Shown: positions 34,689 through 43,575, numbered from the stretch's first letter. The stretch is DNA of 64,000 bases from Luteimonas terricola (GCF_004352845.1 NZ_SJRX01000006.1:1-64000); one strand, 5' to 3'. Made by a program: numbers and translations. The notes: generated by a model not told the origin, from the sequence alone.

Positions 34689-36638
34689 TCAAGTCGTCGC
34701 GTGCGGCCCCCGCCGCGCGGCCAGCTGCTCCACCGCCAGGTCTTCGATCGCCGCCGCCGCGCGGCGCGGGTCGAGCAGGCGGCTGCGTGCCACGGCGGCG
34801 GTGGTGCGGGCGCGAAGCTCGGCAAGCGCGACGGGATCACTGGCCAGCGCCACTGCGCGCGCGACGTAGGCGTCGGCGTCGGTGCACACCAGGTCCTCCA
34901 TGCCGAGGAAGCCGTTCAGGCCGGAGCCGAGTCGCGCGAGCGGGCTGTCGCCGCGGCGTGAGAGCAGCGGCAGCCCCGCGGCCGCGGCGGCGATGCCGGT
35001 GGCGCCGGCCTGGTAGCGGAAGGCATCGAGGAAGAGGTCGCAGCTCGCGGCGCGGTCGGCCTGGCGCTCGGCCGGCAGGTGCCCGCAGGGATGCAGGCGC
35101 GCGGGATCACCACCGTGCCGCGTCCAGGCCGCGAGGAACCCGCTGCGCGCCGCCTCGGGCAGGTACACCAGGAGGTGCGCGCGTGGCGCGCGCTGCAGGA
35201 TGCGCACCCAGGCGTCGACGAGCGCATCGTCCAACTTGTAGCTGTTGTTGAAGCTGGCCAGCAGCGGCACGCCCTCCGGCAGGCCGAGGCCGGCACGATC
35301 CGGGCGCCCGCTCGGCATCGCGCAGGCGGGCAGCATCAGGGTGTCCAGGCGCAGCGCTGCGTCCGACCAGGGCCAGGCGGCATCGACGGGCTGCACGTGG
35401 CGGTCGAGCACGATGCCGTCCAGCCACGGCGCCTGGTGGCCATGGATGAAACCCAGCCAGCCAAGCTGGAGTGCACAGGGTCGCAGTGCCAGCACTTCGG
35501 GGCGTGCGCCGGCGGTATAGCCGCCGAGGTCGAACAGCACGTCGATGCCGTCGTCGCGGATGCGGCGGGCGATGGCGTCGCTGGCCATCGCCTCGCAGTC
35601 GATGAAACTATCGCAGCCCGCGCGGATGGCGGTGGCAACGTCATCGTCGTGGTGGCGCAGCGAATAGGCGTGGACCTGGAAACGCGTGCGGTCGTGGGCG
35701 GCGAAATGCCCCGCGAGCAGGGTTCCAACGGCGTGCCGGCCGAAGTCGGCGGACAGGTAGCCGATGCGGATGCTCCCGCCGCCGACCGCGTGCGTTGGCG
35801 GCGGCAGCCGCGGCAGCGCGCGCGCACGGGCGAGGATGCGGCGCACCTGGCGTTCGAGCACCTGCGCGGTGGCGACGTCGCCGGTTTCCAGCCAGGACAT
35901 CGGGAACGGCTCCGGCCGGTCGTCATCGCCGATGGTGCCGGCCGCCAGGAGCGCATCGGCCATGGCGGCGTGGGCGCGGCTGTCGTCGAAGCGGCAGGCC
36001 ATGGCTTCGACCTGCGCCAGGCGCACCAGCACGTCGGCGCGCCCGGGGGCGGCGGCATGGGCCTGCAGGTAGGCGTCCCGCGCCACGGTGAGGTCGCCGG
36101 CGCGCTCGGCGCAGATGCCGACGTTCATGGCTTCGCCCGGATGCCCGGCCATGGCCTGGCGGTAGGCGGCGGTGGCTTCCTGCCAGCGGCACCGGGCCTG
36201 CAGCGCTTCGCCGAGGTAGTGCCAGGCTTCGAACAGGCGCGGCTCGATGGCCACAGCGGCCCGCAGCCAGGGCTCGGCCGAGGTGGCGTCGCCGGCGATC
36301 ACGGCCAGGCTTCCGGCGGCGAGCAGGGCCAGCGGATCGCGCGGTTCGATAGCGAGCGCTGTGGATGCGGCGTCACGTGCAGCGGCGACGTCGCCCAGGC
36401 CACGCAGCGCGAAGGCCAGCATTGTCGCCGCCTGCGCATCGCGCGCGCCCGCGGACAGCACCTCGCGCAGCAGTGGAATCGCCTCGCGCGGGCGTGCGCG
36501 CTGCAGCAACAGGGCGGCAAGGTCGCGGCGCAGCGGCTGGTCGCCGGGGGCCGCGGCCAGCGCCCGCATGTAGTGGCGCTCGGCGCCGTCGAGGTCGCCG
36601 GCCTGGTGCAGGCGGCGGGCCGCGCCGGCCTCATCCAC
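34689..36638 (-). CDS. TPR protein with SPINDLY-type (GT41) O-linked glycosyltransferase domain
   Basis: 649 residues. The N-terminal ~240 residues are TPR repeats (LDGAERHYMRALAAAPGDQP, GDVAAARDAASTALAIEPRDP). The C-terminal ~400 match bacterial O-GlcNAc-transferase-like proteins: IGYLSADFGRHAVGTLLAGH, GIDVLFDLGGYTAGARPEVL, QLGWLGFIHGH, LLASFNNSYKLDD, CDLFLDAFRYQAGATGIAAA and FLGMEDLVC. Such enzymes transfer a sugar from a nucleotide donor to Ser/Thr of proteins. The start is a GTG overlapping the methyltransferase stop by 8 nt, so translation is coupled. The acceptor is unknown; in other bacteria relatives modify flagellins or adhesins. Confidence 0.82.
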   Translation of the reverse strand: MDEAGAARRLHQAGDLDGAERHYMRALAAAPGDQPLRRDLAALLLQRARPREAIPLLREVLSAGARDAQAATMLAFALRGLGDVAAARDAASTALAIEPRDPLALLAAGSLAVIAGDATSAEPWLRAAVAIEPRLFEAWHYLGEALQARCRWQEATAAYRQAMAGHPGEAMNVGICAERAGDLTVARDAYLQAHAAAPGRADVLVRLAQVEAMACRFDDSRAHAAMADALLAAGTIGDDDRPEPFPMSWLETGDVATAQVLERQVRRILARARALPRLPPPTHAVGGGSIRIGYLSADFGRHAVGTLLAGHFAAHDRTRFQVHAYSLRHHDDDVATAIRAGCDSFIDCEAMASDAIARRIRDDGIDVLFDLGGYTAGARPEVLALRPCALQLGWLGFIHGHQAPWLDGIVLDRHVQPVDAAWPWSDAALRLDTLMLPACAMPSGRPDRAGLGLPEGVPLLASFNNSYKLDDALVDAWVRILQRAPRAHLLVYLPEAARSGFLAAWTRHGGDPARLHPCGHLPAERQADRAASCDLFLDAFRYQAGATGIAAAAAGLPLLSRRGDSPLARLGSGLNGFLGMEDLVCTDADAYVARAVALASDPVALAELRARTTAAVARSRLLDPRRAAAAIEDLAVEQLAARRGPHATT

Positions 36639-37647
36639 GCGCGGCAACCTCCAGCGTCCAGCCGAGCTTGGCGTCCGGCCGCTGCGCCAGTTCCCCGCAG
36701 GCCACATCGTGGCCCGCGGTGCGGAAGCATCCGGCAAGCCCGGCCAGCGCCTCGTCGTCGAGCAGCGAAGCGCGCAGCTGCAGCAGGCGCGCTTCCTCGT
36801 CGTCGAGCCATTGGCGGAGCGAAGCGAGTTGCCCGCGCGCGCCGTCCGGATCCGCGCCGGCGGTCCTCAGCGCATGCGAGATCGCGCGGGTGCTGCGCTC
36901 CACCACGTCGGCGGCGCCGGGTTCGGCGGCGCGGGCCAGCAGCGCCGCGGCGGCGTCGTTGAACGCCTTGCGCGCCGCCTCGGCGCCCGGGCTCGCGGCC
37001 AGCGCCGCGCGCGCGGCGGGCGTGCGGGCCCCGGCGAGCACCTCCAGCATCGCCGCGGCGGCAGGCAGCAGGGGACTGTCGCGCAGGACGTGGCCGAACC
37101 ACGGCAGCCGCCCGGCGGAGGTGCGCGCGATGAGGCTGTCGGTGGAATGCAGCACCATCGCCACGCCGCCGCGCCGGCCGATCACGCGCAGGGCTTCGGC
37201 GGCCGCGGCATCCCGCGGCGCGTATTCGAACGCGAACTGCGAACACAGGAGATCCACGCCGCCGTCGGCGAAGGGCAGGGCGGTAAACGAGGTGCGCGGA
37301 TGGAAGCGGATGTCGGCGAAGGCGCCTGCCCCGGCTTCGATGGCGTCACCAGGCGTGATGTCCGCAAGGTCCACGCCGTGCACGTCGAAGCCGATGCCGC
37401 GCGCCCGCGCCGCTTCCACGGCCAGCAGCGCCAGGGCTCCGTTGCCGGTGCCGATGTCGACCATCACGCTGCCGTTGGCGAGCCGACCGAACTGCGCCGC
37501 CCAGAACGCGCGGACCGGACCCTCGTAGTTCCCGTCCATGGCGGTCGAGCAGGAATGCAGCACGCCGCTGCGCCACAGGCGCGTCCACGGCGCGGCCTGC
37601 GCAGGGCTGCCCGCCCCCGGGTCCACCGGTACACCGCTGCCGCTCAT
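36631..37647 (-). CDS. Class I SAM-dependent methyltransferase
   Basis: 338 residues. The SAM-binding motif I is VMVDIGTGNGALALLAVEAA (about residue 60), followed by VHGVDLADI (motif post I) and an FADGGVDLLCSQFAFEYAPR block (motif II/III). The rest is helical with no known substrate-binding signature. Its ATG overlaps the stop of the oxygenase gene (ATGA) and its stop overlaps the GTG of the GT41 gene, placing it in the middle of a tightly coupled modification operon. Target (sugar, peptide or small molecule) unknown. Confidence 0.8.
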   Translation of the reverse strand: MSGSGVPVDPGAGSPAQAAPWTRLWRSGVLHSCSTAMDGNYEGPVRAFWAAQFGRLANGSVMVDIGTGNGALALLAVEAARARGIGFDVHGVDLADITPGDAIEAGAGAFADIRFHPRTSFTALPFADGGVDLLCSQFAFEYAPRDAAAAEALRVIGRRGGVAMVLHSTDSLIARTSAGRLPWFGHVLRDSPLLPAAAAMLEVLAGARTPAARAALAASPGAEAARKAFNDAAAALLARAAEPGAADVVERSTRAISHALRTAGADPDGARGQLASLRQWLDDEEARLLQLRASLLDDEALAGLAGCFRTAGHDVACGELAQRPDAKLGWTLEVAARG

Positions 37648-38318
37648 GCCGGCGGCTTCTTCCAGCGGCACCAGGCATTGAGCGCGACGACGATGCGCGG
37701 GCGCTCGCCGGTGTATGGGAACACCTCGTGCAGCAGGTAGGAGGGGAACGCGATCAACTGCCCGGCCTTGTGCTTGAGCTGCCAGGCACCGATGCGATAG
37801 GGGATCTGCAGGTGCTCGTTGGCCGGGTCGCGGTACATGTCGCTGCCCACCCGGGGATCGTGGAAACGCACCAGGCCACTCTGGGGTTCGCTGGCGTCGC
37901 CCGGGTCCACGCAATAGATCGCCGACCAGCTGGCGTTGGGATGGTTGTGCACCGACTGGAAGCCACCGCGGCGGGTGACGTGGAACCAGCTGTGCATGTC
38001 GACCTCGATGTTGTCCATCTGCGCGTCGTCGAAACCGCTGATGCCGCGGACGAAGTTGTCGAGCAGCGAGTCGATGTGGGAGAACAGCGCCCGCACCGGG
38101 GCCTCGGGCCGGCGGTGCAGGTAGAAGTTGCTCTCGAAGATTCCGTGCTGGGTGTCGCGCGCCTGGATGTCGCGATGGCGATCGCCTTCGGCCTCGAGTC
38201 CGAGGAACAGCTCCCGCAGGCCGGCGTTCAGCGCCTCCGCCCCGGGTATCTGCGCCTGCAGCAGGGGCACGGCATACAGCGGGTGCACGGTAGCCTGGAC
38301 TTCGTCGGTCTGCGTCAT
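37644..38318 (-). CDS. Putative 2OG-Fe(II) oxygenase (TIGR02466-like)
   Basis: 224 residues, a single double-stranded beta-helix domain. The iron-binding region reads FQSVHNHPNASWSAIYCVD (His of HNHP), with an RFHDPR segment, AFPSYLLHEVFPYTGERPRI (distal His and Arg for 2-oxoglutarate) and VALNAWCRW at the end. The pattern matches TIGR02466, a family of predicted non-haem iron oxygenases. The start at 38318 overlaps the sulfotransferase stop (ATGA); an in-frame ATG at 38360 would overlap it more. A second oxygenase of related type is fused to TPRs at the end of the cluster. Confidence 0.82.
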   Translation of the reverse strand: MTQTDEVQATVHPLYAVPLLQAQIPGAEALNAGLRELFLGLEAEGDRHRDIQARDTQHGIFESNFYLHRRPEAPVRALFSHIDSLLDNFVRGISGFDDAQMDNIEVDMHSWFHVTRRGGFQSVHNHPNASWSAIYCVDPGDASEPQSGLVRFHDPRVGSDMYRDPANEHLQIPYRIGAWQLKHKAGQLIAFPSYLLHEVFPYTGERPRIVVALNAWCRWKKPPA

Positions 38319-39715
38319 GGCGAAGGGGACTCGGGTTGCCGGGATACGGAATGATGCCATTTCGCCGCCGCTCCCCGGACTGCGGCCAGGAAGATGGCGG
38401 ATGCGGGAAGGAAGCGCCGGGCGCTTCCGATGGAGCGGGTGTGCACCGGCTCGCGCACCTGGGCTTCGCTGTAGGTCGCGGTCTGCACGTCCTGGCGCCA
38501 GAACTCGGGGATCGACGGATCCCAGTCGAGGCCCAGGCGTGACAACAGGGGTCGCAGGCTGGCCTCGGGCGCGCGTGCGAGGTCTTCGAAGCGCAGGTGC
38601 AGCACGCGCGTGGGGCTGCGTTCGCGCAGGCCGCGAAGGTGGCTGGCGATGGCGCCCGCATAGTGGCCGAGGTCGGCGCCTTCGCAGGCGTAGGCGCTGC
38701 CCGACTCGAAGTCGTGCATGTGTATGGAGGTCGCGCAGTCATCCAGCCCGCGCTCAAGGTGCACGACGAGGGCGTCCGGGAAGCGGGCGAGCGCGTGACC
38801 GGCGTGTTCCGCGTTTCCGGGAAGCTTGTCGACCACCACGGGTGCGCCGTCCGCAAGATCGGCGAGCGCGGCGCGGTACCAGTCACGGGCATGGGCGCCG
38901 CTGCGGGCGGGGGGCGGGTCGGCGGCGAGCGCGGGCAGCAGGCCCTGTTCGCCGACGTTGGCGATCGACGGGTGCGCGCCCAGCAGGCTGGCAAGCAGGG
39001 TGGTCCCGCTGCGGGGAAGGCCGACGATGAAGACTTCGCTGCAGGGCCTGCCCCGGTCGGGCAACGGCGCCAGGCTGCGGTCGTGGGCGAGTCGTGCCTC
39101 GAATGCGGCACGATCCCAGGGGCCGATGCGGCCGCGCTTCCGCGCCTGCGCCGCGGCGGCCAGCGCGAACGCGCGCTGCGGATCCCGCGGCGCAACGGCG
39201 CGCGCCAGTGCGAAGCCGGCCTTCTCGCGGTCGTAGTCGGTGGCACCCGCGGCGAGGATGCGCTCCAGCGCCTGCACCGCATGGTCCGGCATGGCGCCGG
39301 GGGCTTCGAATTCGGCGTACTTCTGCAGGGCATCGACCCAGTGGGGATGGCGCCCGATGACTTCCCGGAAGCGTGCGCGGGCCTCGTCGCCGCGGCCGAC
39401 GGCCTGCGCGACCTGGGCGGCCAGGAGTTGGACGTCGGGGGGCGTGGCGGCGCCGATCGGCCAGCCGCCGGTCACCCGCCATGCGCGCTGGGGCCGGTTG
39501 CCGAGCAGCATGGCCTGCAGCCAGGCGCCGAGTACCTGCGGGTTCGGCGCTGCTGCGCCGTGCATGCGGTCGAGTGCCCGCAGCCGGGCATAGGGATCGT
39601 TGCGCAGGGCTGGATCGGCCAGCAGTGCGCCCAGCATCGCCGGATCGGCGCGGGCGAGGCGTGCCTCGACGGCGGGATCCGGATGCGGTGCCCACGGAGG
39701 ATCGGGTCGGTCCAT
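38315..39715 (-). CDS. TPR-sulfotransferase
   Basis: 466 residues. The N-terminal ~210 residues are TPR-like helices (ARARFREVIGRHPHWVDALQ, HAVQALERILAAGATDYDRE). The C-terminal domain is a sulfotransferase with the PAPS 5'-phosphosulfate loop GLPRSGTTLLASLLGAHP. It also has VVDKLPGNAEHAG and VHLERGLDDCATSIHMHDF for 3'-phosphate binding. Such proteins are common in Xanthomonadaceae, sphingomonads and Caulobacter near TonB receptors; their substrates are mostly unknown. The ATG at 39715 follows GGAGCAGGGG, placed immediately after the U-tract of the receptor's terminator. It is first in the overlapping modification operon. Confidence 0.82.
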   Translation of the reverse strand: MDRPDPPWAPHPDPAVEARLARADPAMLGALLADPALRNDPYARLRALDRMHGAAAPNPQVLGAWLQAMLLGNRPQRAWRVTGGWPIGAATPPDVQLLAAQVAQAVGRGDEARARFREVIGRHPHWVDALQKYAEFEAPGAMPDHAVQALERILAAGATDYDREKAGFALARAVAPRDPQRAFALAAAAQARKRGRIGPWDRAAFEARLAHDRSLAPLPDRGRPCSEVFIVGLPRSGTTLLASLLGAHPSIANVGEQGLLPALAADPPPARSGAHARDWYRAALADLADGAPVVVDKLPGNAEHAGHALARFPDALVVHLERGLDDCATSIHMHDFESGSAYACEGADLGHYAGAIASHLRGLRERSPTRVLHLRFEDLARAPEASLRPLLSRLGLDWDPSIPEFWRQDVQTATYSEAQVREPVHTRSIGSARRFLPASAIFLAAVRGAAAKWHHSVSRQPESPSP

Positions 39716-39724
39716 CCCCTGCTC

Positions 39725-39755
39725 CAAAAAAAGACGGCCCGCAATGCGGGCCGTC
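39725..39755 (-). terminator. Intrinsic terminator between the TonB receptor and the sulfotransferase
   Basis: On the minus strand GACGGCCCGC-att-GCGGGCCGTC is followed by an eight-nucleotide run of U. It lies 24 nt past the receptor stop and directly before the sulfotransferase ribosome site. Only read-through transcripts, or a promoter hidden in the receptor gene, can express the five modification genes. Confidence 0.92.
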
Positions 39756-39779
39756 CAATGTTACGCAATTACCGCTGGA

Positions 39780-42449
39780 TCAGAAGTTCTGCTCGTAGCG
39801 GATGTAGGGGGTGCGACCCCAGATGTTGTACAGCGTGTTGTCGTAGTACGGGAAGCCATACAGCGAGGCGTTGAACGGAGGCATCTTGTTGCCGACGTTG
39901 CGGACGCCCATGGCCACCTTGGCGTTCCACGGCAGCTTCACGCTGCCCTGCAGGTCCCAGGTCGTCCACGACGGCAGGCGGCGGTTGACTCGGGCGCCGG
40001 CAGCGTTGGTGGTGATTTCACCGCTGTCGCCGATGTAGTTGCCGATGGCGACGGCCGACCAGTCACCCGAATCCCAGCCCAGCGAAAGCTGCGCGCGGTT
40101 CTCGGGCTGGCCGGGATCGCCGATCTGCTCCTGCGTCGGGGACAGGATCGGGGTGAAGTTGTACTCCAGCATGTGCGACACGGCAAGGCGGGTATTGAAC
40201 GTGCCCATGGCTTCGGTGTCGAGGCGGTAGCTGGCCTCGAGGTCGATGCCGCGGACGGTCTGCAGCGCACCGTTGTCGATCGGCAGCAGGATCTGCTGCG
40301 GCACGCCCGGCATCATGGTGGTGCCGTCGGGCGCCAGGAAGCCAGGGGTACGGGTCACGCCATAGCTCGGACGGCCCTCGTCGCCGAACTGGAACGCCAG
40401 CGCGCGCGGCACGTTGGAGATCACGTTCTCCAGCTCGATGTCGTAGTAGTCGAGCGCGAACGACATCGCGTCGGTCGGGCTCCACACCACGCCCAGGCCC
40501 CAGTTCTTCGACTCTTCCGGCTTCAGGTTCGAGTTGGAAGTGACCAGCCACTGGTACTGGCCCTCGGTCAGGCAGGGATCGACCGGGTAGGGGTTGTAGG
40601 TCGCGTCGCCCGTGTTCGTACGTGCGGTGCGGAGCGCGGCGCAGGCCAGGGCGTCGCCACCGGCGAGGCCGGCAGACGGCACGGGCGGGCTGTTGAGGTT
40701 GGTCGTGGACGACGCACCGTACAGGTTGGCCATGCTCGGGGCCTTGAAGCCCTTGCCCCACGAGCCACGGACCAGCAGGCTGTCGATCGGGCGGAACTCC
40801 ATCGACACGCGCGGCGAGAACTTGCTGCCGACGTCGTTGTAGCTGTCGTAGCGGCCGGCCAGCGTCACGCTGAAGGTGTCGAGGATCGGGAACAGCGACT
40901 CGAAGTAGGCGGCGTAATAAGCGCGCTCGCCACCACCCGGGGCACCCGCCGAACCGAAGACGTTGCCGGCGGCACTCTGTGCGTCATAGAGCTGCAGGAA
41001 GCGGTCGTCGCGGTATTCGAAGCCGGTGACGAAGCCGACCGGGCGGTCGCCGATGTCGAACAGGTCGAAACCGATGTTGCCGTCGACGGTGAAGGTGCGC
41101 TGCTTGGACTCCACGTACACGGTGTGGCCGACCAGCGGAGCCGCGGCGGTGACGCTCGGATGGGTGGGGATGAAGGGGTTGTAGTCGCCGGAGTCGATCA
41201 GCTCCTGCAGGACGCTGCCGATGCCGTAGTTGTAGTTCACCGACGACTGGTTGGACTCGCCGTGGCCAGCCGTGAGCTGCCAGTCGGCGCCGCCGAACAT
41301 GTCGACGATGCCGCGCAGGCCGACGCTGTACTCGCGGAAGGTGTCAGCGCGCAGCGAGTCGCGGGTGCCGAGCGGGGTGAAGCGGTAATACAGGGTGCCG
41401 TCGGCGCCGTGCGGGTTGTGCGGATTGTCCGCGGAGATGGTCGGGAAGGTGTCGACCGGCGCCGAGGCGTACACGCCCAGGCTGTCGGTGTTCGACGCCA
41501 GCGCGCGGAAGAACAGCGAGGTGTTGTCGGTGATGTCGTAGTTGCCGTTCAGCAGCATGGCATTGCGGTTCATCGACGACTCGTTGGCCGAGGTGGCGCC
41601 GTGGTCGAAGCCGCAGGTGCCGTTCGCCTGCATGACACTGTTCTCGAACGAGTCGCAGTTCGGGGCGGAGACGATGCCACGGCCGGGGATGAAGATGTTG
41701 GCCGCGGAGTTGAAGGTGCTCAGGCCCCAGGCCAGGCCGGCCCCGGTGACGATGCCCTTGATGTCGCGGTTGTACATCATCTCGCGTTCCATGTGGTCCA
41801 GAACGAAAGTGACGTTGCCGCGGTCGGAGCTGATGCCGCCGGCCACGCTGGCGTAGTTGCCGTTCGGGCCGACCTTCGGGCTTTCGACGCCGCCGGAGAT
41901 GGTCATGCCTTCGTAATCCTTGCGCAGGATCACGTTGACCACGCCGCCGATCGCGTCGGAGCCGTACACCGCGCCCGCGCCTTCACGCAGGATTTCGATG
42001 CGCTCGACCGCCGAGGTCGGGATCATGTTGATGTTGGCGGCGGCGCCGTTCAGCGCGCCCGAGGTCGTCATGCGACGGCCGTCCAGCAGCACCAGGGTGT
42101 AGGACGAGCCGAGGCCGCGCAGGCTGATGGTGGCCTGCGAACCGGTCGACGAGCCCGAAGCCTCGCGGGTGGAGCCGAACGAGTTGTAGACGGAGTTGCG
42201 CAGGAAGTCGGCGACCGAGATCTCGCCAGCGGCGTCCATGTCGGCACGGCTGATGACGGTGATCGGGTTCGGGCCTTCGATTTCAGCGCGCTTGATGCGC
42301 GAGCCGGTCACCTCGATGCGATCGAGGGTGGTGGCTTGCTGTTCCGAGCTGTCCTGCGCGAACGCGACGCCGGTACCGGCGAGGGCGGTCGCACCGGACA
42401 CGAGCGCGAAAGTGATCGCGTCGCGGAGCTTGGTGGTCTTGACGGTCAT
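39780..42449 (-). CDS. TonB-dependent outer-membrane receptor
   Basis: 889 residues with signal peptide (ITFALVSGATALAGTGVAFA-QD). A TonB-box-like TLDRIEVTGSRIKRAE is followed by a plug domain: NPITVISRADMDAAGEISVA, ATISLRGLGSSYTLVLLDGR, SAVERIEILREGAGAVYGSD and AIGGVVNVILRKDYEG. A 22-strand type barrel contains LKPEESKNWGLGVVW and ends TPYIRYEQNF with a terminal aromatic. It matches the large receptors typical of Xanthomonadaceae, which take up plant or peptide-derived compounds; ligand unknown. A GGAGAG ribosome site precedes the ATG. A strong terminator follows, then modification genes; an unusual barrel protein lies upstream. Confidence 0.92.
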   Translation of the reverse strand: MTVKTTKLRDAITFALVSGATALAGTGVAFAQDSSEQQATTLDRIEVTGSRIKRAEIEGPNPITVISRADMDAAGEISVADFLRNSVYNSFGSTREASGSSTGSQATISLRGLGSSYTLVLLDGRRMTTSGALNGAAANINMIPTSAVERIEILREGAGAVYGSDAIGGVVNVILRKDYEGMTISGGVESPKVGPNGNYASVAGGISSDRGNVTFVLDHMEREMMYNRDIKGIVTGAGLAWGLSTFNSAANIFIPGRGIVSAPNCDSFENSVMQANGTCGFDHGATSANESSMNRNAMLLNGNYDITDNTSLFFRALASNTDSLGVYASAPVDTFPTISADNPHNPHGADGTLYYRFTPLGTRDSLRADTFREYSVGLRGIVDMFGGADWQLTAGHGESNQSSVNYNYGIGSVLQELIDSGDYNPFIPTHPSVTAAAPLVGHTVYVESKQRTFTVDGNIGFDLFDIGDRPVGFVTGFEYRDDRFLQLYDAQSAAGNVFGSAGAPGGGERAYYAAYFESLFPILDTFSVTLAGRYDSYNDVGSKFSPRVSMEFRPIDSLLVRGSWGKGFKAPSMANLYGASSTTNLNSPPVPSAGLAGGDALACAALRTARTNTGDATYNPYPVDPCLTEGQYQWLVTSNSNLKPEESKNWGLGVVWSPTDAMSFALDYYDIELENVISNVPRALAFQFGDEGRPSYGVTRTPGFLAPDGTTMMPGVPQQILLPIDNGALQTVRGIDLEASYRLDTEAMGTFNTRLAVSHMLEYNFTPILSPTQEQIGDPGQPENRAQLSLGWDSGDWSAVAIGNYIGDSGEITTNAAGARVNRRLPSWTTWDLQGSVKLPWNAKVAMGVRNVGNKMPPFNASLYGFPYYDNTLYNIWGRTPYIRYEQNF

Positions 42450-42620
42450 CTCTTCTCTCTCCAAATGAGTCTTGGGTAAATCCCATGGGAGCTCACCGGT
42501 GAAGTCAAGATCGACGCCAAGCCCGGCAAGCCGATGCCGATAGTAGCCCTGCCGGAGCAAAAATTAAAGTGTTGTTAATAATCGCGGATTCCGTGAAAGA
42601 AATCCGGATGAATCAAGGAC
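42450..42620 (-). promoter_or_regulatory. Upstream region of the TonB receptor gene
   Basis: The 171-bp gap contains an AT-rich patch (42559-42582; minus strand GATTATTAACAACACTTTAATTTT in outline) that is unusual for this GC-rich window and probably holds the receptor promoter. TTTAAT could be the -10. I could not place a convincing -35. Confidence 0.4.
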
Positions 42621-43478
42621 TTAGAGGTCCTGCTCGTACCGGATGTAAGGCACGGTACCTTCGTCGTTGCGGCCATTGAGGCTGGGCGCGAACGGATTTC
42701 GGCCCTTGGTGACGAGATTGTCGGCGCCCACGGTGAGCTGTCCGCTCCAGGGCGTGCGCCAGGTCAGGCCGAGTCCAAGGCCTTCCCACTTGGGCTGGCC
42801 GGGGGTCTCGACGACCTGGCCGACGATGCTGGCACCGAAGCGGCCATAGCCGCCGCCGATCGACAGGGTGTGCGAAGTCCAGGCATCGCCGATGCCGAGG
42901 TTGGTGGCCTCGGCGGGGGTCATCAGCGTGGCCTTGGCCACGGTGCCGGCAATGGCGACCACGCCCTCGCGGCCGATGTTGTGCTGCGCGAACACGGTCA
43001 GGTCGTTGAGGTCGACCGTGGCACCCGCGCCGCGGGAACCAGGGGTCAGCCAGGCGGGGAGCGTGCCGCTGCCGCTGCCGGCGCTGAGGCCCAGCCGGGT
43101 GTTCCGGCCGGCCTTGAAGGCCGCCGTGCCGCTGGCATGCGTGCCGCCATCGTCTTCGAAGCTGGCAAGCATGCAGTTGTTGGCGAGGTTGCCCAGGGCA
43201 CTGGCCAGGCCGGACTGGCGGTCGCAGAACACGCCCAGGGAGTTGCCGGCGTCGATCCCGAAGGCGGCATCGAGCGCGTTGTCGCCGAAGCCCGAAGCGG
43301 CGCCGGGGTTGGCCGGTTCAAGCAGGAGCAGGGCCTCGATCTTGCCGCTGGACTGGTTCCACACCGGCAGCACGGCCTGGTCGCGCTTGCCGCCCTGCAA
43401 CGCCTGCGCATGCGCGCCCGTTGCCACGCCGAGGGCGAGGGCAAGCGTCAGGGACAGTTGTGCAAGGCGCGACTTCAT
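42621..43478 (-). CDS. Outer-membrane beta-barrel protein with receptor-like C-terminus
   Basis: 285 residues; signal peptide LTLALALGVATGAHA-QA. The body alternates glycine-rich strands (HTLSIGGGYGRFGASIVGQV, GLGLGLTWRTPWSGQLTVGA). It ends ADNLVTKGRNPFAPSLNGRN and then TVPYIRYEQDL. The last strand is nearly identical to the end of the neighbouring TonB receptor (TPYIRYEQNF), including the preceding (G/A)xxN(V/L)...PF.AS/PSL.G hairpin. Two Cys occur (CDRQ, NNCML). It is far too short for a receptor and lacks a plug. The gene stands alone upstream of the receptor with its own AT-rich leader. Function unknown; a cognate partner of the receptor is my inference. Confidence 0.7.
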   Translation of the reverse strand: MKSRLAQLSLTLALALGVATGAHAQALQGGKRDQAVLPVWNQSSGKIEALLLLEPANPGAASGFGDNALDAAFGIDAGNSLGVFCDRQSGLASALGNLANNCMLASFEDDGGTHASGTAAFKAGRNTRLGLSAGSGSGTLPAWLTPGSRGAGATVDLNDLTVFAQHNIGREGVVAIAGTVAKATLMTPAEATNLGIGDAWTSHTLSIGGGYGRFGASIVGQVVETPGQPKWEGLGLGLTWRTPWSGQLTVGADNLVTKGRNPFAPSLNGRNDEGTVPYIRYEQDL

Positions 43479-43544
43479 GACGTGCCGATAGACCCCCAGG
43501 TTGAGGCGGAAGTTCCGCCCCGATCATGACTTCGACTCTAGTCG

Positions 43545-43560
43545 ATTTATAATTCCTTAA
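43545..43560 (-). promoter_or_regulatory. Probable promoter patch for the barrel protein gene
   Basis: On the minus strand TTGTTAAGGAATTATAAAT lies about 65-85 nt upstream of the ATG. TATAAA is a good -10, but TTGTTA is too close to serve as its -35. This AT-rich patch resembles the one before the receptor gene. Confidence 0.35.
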
Positions 43561-43575
43561 CAATCCCCTCGGCGT

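Noticed and set aside
39600-42479. 959-codon plus-strand open frame opposite the TonB receptor
   Set aside because: It is an antisense shadow; the receptor has a signal peptide, plug and barrel motifs.
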